34,638 bases of DNA from Aquimarina algiphila (GCF_007489275.1 NZ_VLNR01000069.1:1-34638), one strand, 5' to 3'; positions 26,054-33,542 are shown, counted from the first letter of the stretch. Notes: generated from the letters alone by a model not told the origin. Numbers and translations: made by a program.

Positions 26054-26392
26054 TTATTTAATTTTTAATGAATTCATAAGCTTTAATATTAATCCAATTT
26101 TTGAAATATCTTTTGATATAGATATTATAATAGATTCAGAACTTAATTTATTAGCTATGAAAAAACCATCTGAAGATTTTGCCATTATTTGATCAAGCTC
26201 TCCATTGCCTATATCTTTTGATAAATCTTTACACATTGTAAATAACGTTTCTGTCATTAATGCAACATTAGTATCATATTCTATGTTCAATGAATCAACC
26301 ATATTACCATCATTATCCACAATTAAAACAGCTTCTGCATTTATAGATTTTAACACCTTTTTTAAATCCATTTTTTCTTCATTTTTTCCCAA
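26054..26392 (-). CDS. Roadblock/LC7-domain protein (2)
   Basis: A 112-residue protein with the compact Roadblock pattern: helix MDLKKVLKSINA, strands AVLIVDNDGNMVDSL and the second sheet edge SDGFFIANKLSSESIIISISKD, and a closing helix IGLILKLMNSLKI. The GNMVD turn after the first strand is typical (D-x-x-G type). Start at 26392 or the in-frame ATG seven codons later (MDLKK). It is clearly a paralogue by fold but not by close sequence of the gene that follows, so the pair may form a heterodimer. Confidence 0.78.
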   Translation of the reverse strand: MGKNEEKMDLKKVLKSINAEAVLIVDNDGNMVDSLNIEYDTNVALMTETLFTMCKDLSKDIGNGELDQIMAKSSDGFFIANKLSSESIIISISKDISKIGLILKLMNSLKIK

Positions 26393-26792
26393 AATACTCT
26401 TAAATATTTAATTTATTGTGATATTGAATATCATCGGTTTTTTTATTAAAACATTAATTCTATAATTATCTTTAGATACTATTATTTTATTAGAACAAAA
26501 ATGGGCTAATTTAATTTAAAACACAATAAAATGTTTATAAAATTATTCATATCTTAATTCAAAAGAAGAATAAGAATCCCATTTTTGTTCTAATAAAATA
26601 ATCGTGTCGCAAGATAGCAAGAATATATTAGAATTATACACAAAAAGTGTATTTCATCGAAAAAAATAGGTAAATAATCTATCAAAAAGTGTATTTTAGC
26701 AAATAGAAACTTGGTATACATTTTGACATAAATTACTTTTATACCGTAAAAAAAATACTTGAATACTATTGAATAATTTATAAAATAATATT
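26393..26792. other. AT-rich divergent regulatory region
   Basis: This 400-base spacer separates the Roadblock pair from the TTG-started open frame and holds no gene. It contains the 25-base inverted repeat (separate entry), a hairpin ATACAC-AAAAA-GTGTAT at 26636-26652, and a 14-base direct repeat CAAAAAGTGTATTT at 26641 and 26683 (42 bases apart). TTGACA at about 26722 could belong to a plus-strand promoter but the phylum's usual -33/-7 motif is not evident. Confidence 0.5.
26481..26602. repeat. Perfect 25-base inverted repeat with 72-base spacer
   Basis: Bases 26481-26505 are the exact reverse complement of 26578-26602; the core on the left arm reads TTAGAACAAAAATGGG. The whole is 122 bases, a size fitting a miniature inverted-repeat element, but no target-site duplication is visible (left flank gatact, right flank cgtgtc). 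It may instead be a two-sided operator or an RNA-level stem in the leader of one of the divergent genes. Confidence 0.85.
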
Positions 26793-27068
26793 TTGAAGAC
26801 ACTACCCAAATCTGAATTGAAATTACTTTTACAAGAAAGAATAGAAAAATTTAATCAATGTAGAACATCTAACGGAAAAGTCACAAGAGTTGATTTGGAA
26901 TTATCCAATACAACTTATGATGATATTATTTCAGAAAAAGAAACTTCTGACTTAAATATAGAGTCGATTGATAAAACTGTAACTTCTGAAGATACTACTA
27001 AAGCGACAAAAACATATAGCGAAAAAATAAAGGTAGGATATTTTGGGAAACGACGAAGTCGTTTTTAA
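26793..27068 (+). CDS. Small hypothetical protein with TTG start
   Basis: A 91-residue frame beginning at TTG 26793 (an in-frame stop lies three codons upstream and no ATG is available). The sequence is helical at the start (LPKSELKLLLQERIEKFNQCR), then acidic and Thr/Ser-rich, with a basic end (YFGKRRSRF). Composition is plausible for a real protein and unlike a shadow frame, but no family is recognised and no Shine-Dalgarno is seen. It reads away from the Roadblock pair. Confidence 0.5.
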   Translation: MKTLPKSELKLLLQERIEKFNQCRTSNGKVTRVDLELSNTTYDDIISEKETSDLNIESIDKTVTSEDTTKATKTYSEKIKVGYFGKRRSRF

Positions 27069-27199
27069 GATGTCAACCTAAAATCTATTATGCAATAAAG
27101 ATAAATATGTTAACCCAAGCCTGTCAAAGAAGTATTGGGAGAACCAACTTCAACAAGCTTAGATATAGAAAATAGTGTACTTATAATAATCTCTTATTC

Positions 27200-27874
27200 T
27201 TACATTCCTTTTTCTACTTTTAAAATCACATTATAGGTTTTGTTCTTTTTGTTAAAAATAACTGGGTATTTCCCCGCTTTTATTACATTTCCTTTAAGTC
27301 CCAAACCTTTTAAATATGAGGCATCCAAAGTCAAACTATTTTTAAGATAAAAAATATTAGCTTCTGGATTTGAATCACCATATTGTATTGACATTAAATC
27401 ATTCTCCCCATAAAACTGTACTCCAAGAATGCTCTCATTCATGGCAAACAACATCCCTTCTGTGTTGGATTTAACATCTAATTTGAGTACATCTCTAAAG
27501 GACTCAAAAACCCTTGGATCGGCTTTATGAACTAGAATCCATGGATCATTATATACCCAGTCACATCTAATAATTTTACAGGGATCAAAAAGCTCTAGTG
27601 GAGGAGTAATTGCGAGTCCGGGATTTGTTTGACATTTCCATTCTATACATATGCCTCCGTTCAAATCAAATTCACAACTTTTTTCACCTGTTAAAGGGTT
27701 TGTAACTTCTTTGGCATTAGAGTGAAATTTAGACACGCAAATCTCTCCCCAGCCCTTTGCGTTGGCTTGAGTGTCTTGATCAACAGCAATTTGTTCTTCG
27801 ATGGTATTTTCCTGTTCACAAGAACATACAGTAATTAGTAAGATAGCAATTATACTTAATGATACTTTTTTCAT
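27200..27874 (-). CDS. Cys-rich predicted lipoprotein
   Basis: A 224-residue protein. The start is set at ATG 27874 (MKKVSLSIIAILLITVCSC), which gives an ordinary signal peptide with lipobox Cys about residue 19; the longer frame to 27973 would bury that signal behind 33 residues. The mature part has six further Cys in 50 residues (EICVSKF, KSCEF, GGICIEWKCQ, DPCKIIRCDW), then a beta-rich region to the end. I recognise no family. The Cys cluster suggests disulphides or metal binding outside the cytoplasm. Confidence 0.78.
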   Translation of the reverse strand: MKKVSLSIIAILLITVCSCEQENTIEEQIAVDQDTQANAKGWGEICVSKFHSNAKEVTNPLTGEKSCEFDLNGGICIEWKCQTNPGLAITPPLELFDPCKIIRCDWVYNDPWILVHKADPRVFESFRDVLKLDVKSNTEGMLFAMNESILGVQFYGENDLMSIQYGDSNPEANIFYLKNSLTLDASYLKGLGLKGNVIKAGKYPVIFNKKNKTYNVILKVEKGM

Positions 27875-28469
27875 AATTTCTATGGTTTTAATATGAGTTA
27901 ATAGTTGTTCTGGCCCCAAAACATAGTATGATCGATCGATCTGATCCAAAATTAAACAGGATCTTATACCCAACTTAGTAACGATGTAACAAATCCTAGA
28001 AAATATGTAACATCCTTATAAAGGGTTATTTACCCCCTTGGAGAAAGTGACAGAAAACTTTCTCTGGATAAATGAGGTAAGCAAAACCTTTAACAAAAAA
28101 TTCACATTTCATCTAAAAATATTATCTTCGCACCCAACTTCGTGGATACGCCCCAAATCGTAATCACAAATTTTATTTAATATAAAACGATAGTTATAAT
28201 GTTGTCAACAACATATATGTGATCATAGCTGATAGAGATTTAATCGAATGGTTATTGTGTTTTTGGAATGACGCCGCACTTGCTGAAAAAAATGTAGCAA
28301 CCAATGTGCAGAAAAATCGAAAAGCTAGGTAACATTTTTCAATGCTACAACACATATATTAAATGTTTACTATCTAAAAATGAAAAATTACATCCTTTAG
28401 AAATTTCATCTATGAATACAATAGAAAGAATAATTCTAAACTATGTATAAAAAATAACTTATACCTACT
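27875..28469. other. Intergenic region with several hairpins and a possible short frame
   Basis: No firm gene. GAGAAAGT (28041-28048) pairs with ACTTTCTC (28057-28064); ATGTTGT-CA-ACAACAT is a 7-2-7 dyad at 28199-28214, and TGTAGCA (28293-28299) pairs with TGCTACA (28343-28349). A frame of 37 codons runs from GTG 28219 to 28332 (begins VIIADRDLIEWLL), perhaps a gene remnant. The sequence is less A/T-monotonous than other spacers here, so a structured leader or RNA before the IPT/TIG lipoprotein is possible. Confidence 0.4.
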
Positions 28470-29912
28470 ATGAAGAAAATTTACCTATTTACATTATTAA
28501 GTATTTTATTTTTTGGTTGTTCTAGTGATGACAGTTCACCTGACGCACAATTAAATATTCCAATTATAGATGATATCTCTACTACTAATGCAACTGCTGG
28601 AGATATTATTACCATTACAGGAAAAAACTTTGATTCAAACCAAACCTATATTATTAAGTTTAACGGCACACAAGGCACAGTAACCGAAATAACTGCCACA
28701 TTTCTAAAAGCCAAAGTTCCTGAAGGAGCAACAACAGGAGATATTACCCTTACTATTAATACACAAACAACAGTTGTAGGTACGATAACAATAGATGAAG
28801 AACCTCAAAGCCCAACTATAGAAAACATCTCTACAGACAGTGCTGTTGTTGGAGATATTATAACAGTTAATGGTACTAATTTTGATCCTGAGGAAACATA
28901 TATCATTAAATTTAATGGGATACAAGGTACTATAACAGAGATAACGACAACCTCTTTAAAAGTACAAGTTCCTGAAGGAGCAACCACAGGAGAAATTACT
29001 CTTATATTTAATGAAAAAGCAACTGTTATAGGAAATATTGAAATCCTAGAAGTTGTAATAGATTATGGATCTAGACTTTTTGCTTATAAAGATGGAATAA
29101 CACCAAGTCAAATTGTAGAAATTGACAAAAATACCGGAGAACAGATTAGTGTTATCGCCGATATAGATCATGATAATTATTTGAGTGATTTTATTTTTGA
29201 TGATGCTAAAAACGAAATTATTTGTAATTATACAGATAATAATATCACTTATCTCTACAAAATAAATGTAGATAATGGGCAAACTACATCAACCCAAAGT
29301 AATCCTGCTACAGGTCGTTATGAAAACTGGATTATAGGTCGTTATAACAGTCCAAACTTTCTTTTTGCGTACAAGGATCAAATTACACCTAGCAAAATTG
29401 TACAAATTGATCTCGAATCCGGAAATTTTGTTGATGATGTAACAGACATAGATCACAACAATTATTTGAGTGATTTTAATTTTGATTCTGATGCAGATGA
29501 AATTATTTGTAATTATACCGATAATAACATCACTTACCTGTACAAAATAAATGTAAATAATGGACAAACAACATCAATCCAAAGTAACCCAACTACAGGT
29601 CGATACGAGAACTGGATTATGAGTGCAAATAATAGACTTTTTGTTTACAAAGATGGGGTAACACCTAGTCAAATCATAGAAATTGATAAAAATACAGGAA
29701 ATCAAATCAGTGTCATTGCTGACATAGATCACGACAATTATTTAAGTGATTTTGTTTTTGATTCCTCAAAAAATGAAATTATTTGTAACTATACTGATAA
29801 CAATATTACTTATCTCTATAAGATAAATGTAGATACCGGAAAAACAACATCAATCCAAAGTAACCCAACTACAGGTCGGTACGAGAACTGGATTATGAGT
29901 CTTGTGGAATAA
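28470..29912 (+). CDS. Lipoprotein with two IPT/TIG domains and three near-identical repeats
   Basis: A 480-residue surface-type lipoprotein: lipobox FFGC (Cys17) followed by SSDDSS, a linker that in this phylum often marks export to the outer surface. Two IPT/TIG Ig-like domains follow (about 30-113 and 114-194; both have AGDIITITGKNF/VGDIITVNGTNF and VPEGATTG). Then come three copies of an 88-residue unit (about 202-289, 297-384, 389-476) each holding YKD..TPS.IV.ID, DIDH.NYLSDF, EIICNYTDNNITYLYKIN and TTGRYENWI. The units look like propeller or YVTN-like beta repeats. A strong terminator follows 18 bases after the stop. Function unknown; binding of a polymer or cell surface is a guess. Confidence 0.88.
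   Translation: MKKIYLFTLLSILFFGCSSDDSSPDAQLNIPIIDDISTTNATAGDIITITGKNFDSNQTYIIKFNGTQGTVTEITATFLKAKVPEGATTGDITLTINTQTTVVGTITIDEEPQSPTIENISTDSAVVGDIITVNGTNFDPEETYIIKFNGIQGTITEITTTSLKVQVPEGATTGEITLIFNEKATVIGNIEILEVVIDYGSRLFAYKDGITPSQIVEIDKNTGEQISVIADIDHDNYLSDFIFDDAKNEIICNYTDNNITYLYKINVDNGQTTSTQSNPATGRYENWIIGRYNSPNFLFAYKDQITPSKIVQIDLESGNFVDDVTDIDHNNYLSDFNFDSDADEIICNYTDNNITYLYKINVNNGQTTSIQSNPTTGRYENWIMSANNRLFVYKDGVTPSQIIEIDKNTGNQISVIADIDHDNYLSDFVFDSSKNEIICNYTDNNITYLYKINVDTGKTTSIQSNPTTGRYENWIMSLVE
29073..29897 (+). repeat. Three in-frame repeats of about 264 bases
   Basis: Units start at 29073, 29358 and 29634 (offsets 285 and 276 bases, both multiples of three). Long tracts, such as those for CNYTDNNITYLYKIN and TTGRYENWIM, are nearly identical at DNA level between units 2 and 3, indicating recent duplication or ongoing gene conversion. 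Confidence 0.9.
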
Positions 29913-29930
29913 GAAAATATAACTATAACA

Positions 29931-29963
29931 AAAACAGAGATGTAAAATACATCTCTGTTTTTA
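29931..29963 (+). terminator. Terminator of the IPT/TIG lipoprotein gene
   Basis: AAAACAGAGATGTA (29931-29944), loop AAA, TACATCTCTGTTTT (29948-29961) then TTA: a 14-bp perfect stem with T-tract, symmetrical for both strands. Confidence 0.93.
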
Positions 29964-30096
29964 TTCTTTACTCATATCTAGAAATAGTTATTATTGTTTT
30001 TGATATACTAAATATCAAAAAAAAGTGACTTAGAAACTGATAAAAATCATTTTTGAAAATTAAAAAACAAGGTATCATTGATTTTTATATACAGAT

Positions 30097-30603
30097 ATGG
30101 AAGTCTCTAATGATATTGTTCTGCGTCCTCGTTTTTTTCAAGAGTTAAATATCTCATCAGAAAAAGCGCTAGATGCTTTTGAAAAAATCGGTAAGACAAA
30201 TCAAGATTTTAAAATAAGTCGGGTAGATCATCATGTCTTTATACGTATTCCTAAAAACAAACAACACTTTTGGTCTCCTCAATTACATCTTGAGATTTAT
30301 GATATGGATAACGGACAACCAAAACTAAAAGGTCTTTTTGGTCCAAGTCCAACGGTTTGGACATGTTTTATGTTTCTGCATTTTATAGTAGCTATAGTAT
30401 TTATAAGTGCTGCCATCTGGATGTATGTAAATATACGCCTCGACAAACCCTATGTATACCCTATTGTCTCCATGTTCTTTCTTATTATTATTTGGTTTGT
30501 ACTTTATTTTGCAGGACGAATAGGAAGACAAGCTGGTAAAAAGGAGATGCGAGCTTTATATCTTTTCATGCAAAATACAATAAATACTACATCAAAGATT
30601 TAA
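30097..30603 (+). CDS. Membrane protein with soluble N-terminal domain, unknown function
   Basis: A 168-residue protein. Residues 1-80 look like a small alpha/beta domain (SSEKALDAFEKIGKT, HHVFIRIPK, HFWSPQLHLEIYD), followed by GPSPTVWT leading into a membrane helix (about 87-111) and a second helix (about 119-140), then a basic, helical tail. Both termini would be cytoplasmic. I have seen similar flavobacterial proteins only as hypothetical. AT-rich spacers lie on both sides, so it is probably transcribed alone; a hairpin TTTTTGATAT/ATATCAAAAA at 29997-30021 precedes it. Confidence 0.8.
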   Translation: MEVSNDIVLRPRFFQELNISSEKALDAFEKIGKTNQDFKISRVDHHVFIRIPKNKQHFWSPQLHLEIYDMDNGQPKLKGLFGPSPTVWTCFMFLHFIVAIVFISAAIWMYVNIRLDKPYVYPIVSMFFLIIIWFVLYFAGRIGRQAGKKEMRALYLFMQNTINTTSKI

Positions 30604-30620
30604 CTGTTTCACTTACACTC

Positions 30621-30655
30621 AAAAAACTTTAATCCCATACGGATTTCCGTAAGAA
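30621..30655 (+). promoter_or_regulatory. Repeated hairpin element, copy 1
   Basis: A6-CTTT, seven bases, then TACGG-ATTT-CCGTA (dyad 30638-30651) and AGAAA. It lies about 110 bases before the first DUF6261-like gene. Copies 2 and 3 share the same order and spacing. Confidence 0.7.
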
Positions 30656-30760
30656 AATTTTAAAGTTTTATGATAGCTTGCGATCCAAAAATCAATCAAA
30701 ATTAAGTGGATAAGAACTTCATACAAATTAATTTTTAATAATAAATACATCTAATATAAC

Positions 30761-31489
30761 ATGTTTACAAGGCCCACTTTTTATAAGTTTCGCAATAGCG
30801 AATTTATTCAGTATTTAACCTACGTGAAAAACATTGTAATTCTGCGAGATCCACAAGCTTTAAAACTTGCACCACAATCCGCCACTCTAATCCGAGAAAT
30901 TTTTGCTATGGATGAGGTGTACAAGAAACAAATAAATACAATCTCTAAAGATCTTGAAGCTATAGATAAACGAAGAGACCTTGCTATTATAGGTATAAGA
31001 ATAGTTTTAGAAGGGTTCATTTATCACTTTGATCATACAAAGCGTAATGCGGCAAAAGAACTCCTAAAGAGTATAGACAACTATGAGAAAAGAATTACTA
31101 AGCAAAATTATCATGTAAAGACCATTACTTTGGATCATCTTACTTATGATTGGGAAACAATTTTAGAATTAAAGACAGCTTTGATAACTCTTGATCTTAC
31201 TGATTGGGCAAAAGAGCTAAAAGAAAGTAATACTACTTTTAATAAAACGTATCTAAAACATAATGCTGAGTATTTGTTCGACAGCAAAACCGATGTCACT
31301 CAACTTAGAAATAAAGTAAAAGAAAGCTATACCGATCTCATCAATCATATCACAGCTTATGCTACGCTACATTCGTCTGAAGTATATGAGAATATCATAA
31401 AAGAAATTAATATACTTACTAAAAAATATAATGATATTGTAGAAAAAAGAGAGCCCTTAGATGTTGAAATAGTAGAGAGCCCTTTTTGA
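30761..31489 (+). CDS. DUF6261-like protein (1)
   Basis: A 242-residue, mostly helical cytoplasmic protein. It begins MFTRPTFYKFRNSEFIQYL; R-N-S/G-E-F near the start followed by a helix and IDKRRDLAIIGIRIVLEGF is the pattern I associate with the DUF6261 family of Bacteroidota, often present in several copies per genome. Later landmarks shared with the second copy are DHLTYDWETILELKTALITLDLTDW, NLINHI/DLINHITAYA and EINILTKKYN. There is no signal peptide, membrane helix or catalytic motif. It is preceded by element copy 1. Function unknown. Confidence 0.82.
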   Translation: MFTRPTFYKFRNSEFIQYLTYVKNIVILRDPQALKLAPQSATLIREIFAMDEVYKKQINTISKDLEAIDKRRDLAIIGIRIVLEGFIYHFDHTKRNAAKELLKSIDNYEKRITKQNYHVKTITLDHLTYDWETILELKTALITLDLTDWAKELKESNTTFNKTYLKHNAEYLFDSKTDVTQLRNKVKESYTDLINHITAYATLHSSEVYENIIKEINILTKKYNDIVEKREPLDVEIVESPF

Positions 31490-31829
31490 TTATCTTCTAT
31501 AAATCTAATTCTTCATTATATCATATAAGAAAAAAATTCTTTCCTCTGATATGGATTCCCGTAAGAAAGCTTCAAAGTTTTGTAGTAAATTAGATTAAGA
31601 AATCTTTTAACCCTAAAAAGTTTTGAAATAAAACCGCCCCTACAAGTTTGCTACATCAAAAAAAAACAAGTTGCCATTAAGGGTGTATCAAATAGGTAAT
31701 AAAGTAATATTAGTAACTGGTTAAAACAAAATTTAAAAATCATAATCGTCTATTGTAAGGTAAGCACATAAAAATGTAAACGGATACACAATAATTGTTT
31801 TTAATAACTTTTAAAACTCTTAATGCCTT
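31490..31829. other. Spacer between DUF6261-like genes
   Basis: Non-coding. It holds element copy 2 near its left end; the remaining 265 bases before the second paralogue contain no recognisable gene or repeat, only an A9 run near 31660. Confidence 0.5.
31530..31567 (+). promoter_or_regulatory. Repeated hairpin element, copy 2
   Basis: A7-TT-CTTT, seven bases, TATGG-ATTC-CCGTA (31550-31563), AGAAA. Relative to copies 1 and 3 the left arm has C to T, which breaks the DNA dyad but keeps RNA pairing as U-G. Confidence 0.65.
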
Positions 31830-32588
31830 ATGTTTACTACACCTGCTTTTTATATGTTTCGAAATAGCGAGTTTATCAAATATCTAATCGATATAAAGAA
31901 TATTATAATTGTACAAAATCCTCGCGCTCTAAAAATTGAATCACAAACTGCTGTTTTAACGCAACAAATCACCGTTATTAATGGTGCATTAAAAAAACAA
32001 CTAGAAAATCCAACAATCTCGAATACTGATCCCAATGAAATAGATCAACGTAGAGATCTTGCTATTGTAGGTATTAGATCTATCGTAGAAGCTTACACAT
32101 ATAATGTTGATGAGATAAAAAGTGCAGCCGGAGCAGCTTTATTAGAAAGTATTGACAAATACGGAAGCCCGATTGCCCAACATACTTATGAAGCACAAAA
32201 CAATGCTCTGGACAATCTTTTACATGATTGGTCTACCATTCTTATTCTAAAAGCTTCCATAGCAATTCTAGGATTAACTAGCTGGGTAGAAGAGTTATCA
32301 GAAGACAATGAATCTTCTCCCCAAATATCTTTTAATCACAATCTAACATCTGTACCTAATAGTAAAATAAATATATACAGACTTAGAACTCAAGCTAAAA
32401 AAAGCTATCATAATCTGATTAATCATATTGCAAGTCATGCTTCTTTAAATCCAAAAACTTATGAATGTGTAGTACGAGAAATTAATATACTAACAAGTCG
32501 TTATAACACTCTGGTAGAAAAAAGAAAAAATACTGTTTCTGATACCATAAAAGGCAAAAAACGCTTTAAACCATCTTATATGTTCTAA
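31830..32588 (+). CDS. DUF6261-like protein (2)
   Basis: A 252-residue paralogue of the protein at 30761-31489, collinear over its whole length: MFTTPAFYMFRNSEFIKYL, IDQRRDLAIVGIRSIVEAY, DNLLHDWSTILILKASIAILGLTSW, YHNLINHIASHASLNPK and REINILTSRYNTLVEKR. It carries a few extra residues after position 60 and a basic C-terminal tail (KGKKRFKPSYMF). Divergence is large enough that the duplication is old, yet both copies keep an upstream hairpin element. Function unknown. Confidence 0.82.
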   Translation: MFTTPAFYMFRNSEFIKYLIDIKNIIIVQNPRALKIESQTAVLTQQITVINGALKKQLENPTISNTDPNEIDQRRDLAIVGIRSIVEAYTYNVDEIKSAAGAALLESIDKYGSPIAQHTYEAQNNALDNLLHDWSTILILKASIAILGLTSWVEELSEDNESSPQISFNHNLTSVPNSKINIYRLRTQAKKSYHNLINHIASHASLNPKTYECVVREINILTSRYNTLVEKRKNTVSDTIKGKKRFKPSYMF

Positions 32589-32687
32589 GCAAGAAATGTT
32601 ATGTTGAAACAAACTATTATTTTTCAGAAAAAGAATACTTAATTTCATTATTGTTCATTCGAATCATTATTACTTCTTAGCTAATAC

Positions 32688-32726
32688 AAAAAAAATCTTT
32701 TGTTCTCGTACGGATTTCCGTAAGAC
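32688..32726 (+). promoter_or_regulatory. Repeated hairpin element, copy 3
   Basis: A8-T-CTTT, eight bases, TACGG-ATTT-CCGTA (dyad 32709-32722), AGACAA. No full gene follows on this strand; an ATG 102 bases after the dyad opens an eight-codon frame, MYIPTYTD, then stops. Confidence 0.65.
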
Positions 32727-32847
32727 AATCTCATATTTTCTTCTTAATTTAATATCAGGAAAATTTCATATTTAGAAGCTTTTCGAACAATCTTTATCGT
32801 TCTAATACTTTATAAGGATATCATATGTATATACCAACATATACAGA

Positions 32848-33078
32848 CTAGTACTTGAATTTAAAAAAATCAGAAAGAGAATACTCAAGTGCTATACAAA
32901 GCAGTCTGATCACTTCTACAGAAGGTCTAGTATCTGCCTTTTCGATATCAATAATTGTGCGATAACTTACCCCAGATTTTTCGGCTAATTCAGTCAAAGT
33001 CAGTCCGGCGTCTAACCTCAAACCCCGTAATCGATTGCCTAGTGCTTCTTTAAATTGATCATCCTTAGCCATCCTCAA
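32848..33078 (-). CDS. XRE-family HTH regulator
   Basis: A 76-residue single-domain Cro/C1-type DNA-binding protein. The helix-turn-helix is LTLTELAEKSGVSYRTIIDIEKADTRPS (about 26-53), followed by the usual closing helices VEVIRLLCIALEYSLSDFF. The start may be the first ATG (33078) or the third codon (MAKDDQF). It is transcribed away from two microprotein genes; the 124-base spacer holds two perfect palindromes. The arrangement suggests it represses or activates that pair and itself. No plasmid, phage or toxin gene is next to it. Confidence 0.9.
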   Translation of the reverse strand: MRMAKDDQFKEALGNRLRGLRLDAGLTLTELAEKSGVSYRTIIDIEKADTRPSVEVIRLLCIALEYSLSDFFKFKY

Positions 33079-33150
33079 AAATGGCTAAATTCCTGTTAAC
33101 AAGATAGTTGCAGATGAATTTATTTACGTAAAACACTGGTTATCTGTAAT

Positions 33151-33174
33151 AATTATGCAGTATATTGCATAATT
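33151..33174. promoter_or_regulatory. Palindromic operator candidate 1
   Basis: AATTATGCA (33151-33159), six-base spacer, TGCATAATT (33166-33174): a perfect 9-6-9 inverted repeat between the divergent XRE and microprotein genes. Confidence 0.55.
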
Positions 33175-33181
33175 TATTATA

Positions 33182-33196
33182 TTTGTCTCAGACAAA
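33182..33196. promoter_or_regulatory. Palindromic operator candidate 2
   Basis: TTTGTCT-C-AGACAAA, a perfect 7-1-7 dyad ending six bases before the ATG of the first microprotein. Binding there would cover the ribosome start region or core promoter. Confidence 0.6.
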
Positions 33197-33202
33197 ACAA
33201 TA

Positions 33203-33340
33203 ATGACCAAAGAAGAGCTATATCGTTATATGTTGGCCTATCAGCAGGAGCACATGTTTACTAAAAAGGATCAAAGTAATTTTATTATTGTCCTCAAAAG
33301 TTTACAAGCTGATGCTGACCCAAAAAAAGGAAAAACATAA
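33203..33340 (+). CDS. Microprotein 1 of an XRE-linked tandem pair
   Basis: A 45-residue frame, ATG 33203 to TAA 33340, beginning MTKEELYRYMLAYQQEHMFT and ending DADPKKGKT. It is predicted helical and amphipathic with no Cys and no membrane segment. It can be aligned without gaps to microprotein 2: M1, T2, L6, Y7, Y13, T20 and L31 are identical and position 27 is aromatic in both. An operator-like palindrome stands directly before the start. Function unknown; small antitoxin, adaptor or regulator are possibilities only. Confidence 0.6.
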   Translation: MTKEELYRYMLAYQQEHMFTKKDQSNFIIVLKSLQADADPKKGKT

Positions 33341-33356
33341 CCAAAAATTGATAGAC

Positions 33357-33488
33357 ATGACAGAAAAAAAACTTTACGAACGATTGATGCACTATAAAAG
33401 TAAGTATGGTCTTACCAGAGAAGCATTACAGCAGTATCAATGGGCATTAGAACTCATTAAACAAGGAAATAGCGACCAAGAAGAATAA
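33357..33488 (+). CDS. Microprotein 2 of an XRE-linked tandem pair
   Basis: A 43-residue frame starting at ATG 33357 (MTEKKLYERLMHYKSKYGLT), 16 bases after the stop of microprotein 1; the frame is open further upstream only through an internal ATG and TTG that overlap microprotein 1, and the alignment with microprotein 1 supports this start. Two helices joined at the GLTRE turn are likely; the tail NSDQEE is acidic, while that of microprotein 1 is basic, so the two could bind each other. A stable hairpin follows 54 bases after the stop. Confidence 0.6.
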   Translation: MTEKKLYERLMHYKSKYGLTREALQQYQWALELIKQGNSDQEE

Positions 33489-33542
33489 AAATATAAATTC
33501 CATACTATCTCCATACTTCTTATAAACAGAAACAAGTTCAGG

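Noticed and set aside
25662..26392. Assignment of the Roadblock pair as MglB
   Set aside because: No MglA GTPase is adjacent and similarity is only at fold level by eye.
27875..27973. N-terminal extension of the Cys-rich lipoprotein
   Set aside because: It would place 33 residues before a perfect lipoprotein signal peptide.
29046..29567. Antisense frames with similar sequence to each other
   Set aside because: Their similarity simply mirrors the repeated units of the IPT/TIG lipoprotein on the other strand.
32848..33488. XRE module as a toxin-antitoxin system
   Set aside because: Neither microprotein shows a known toxin motif, and the regulator is divergent rather than cotranscribed; it stays unassigned.
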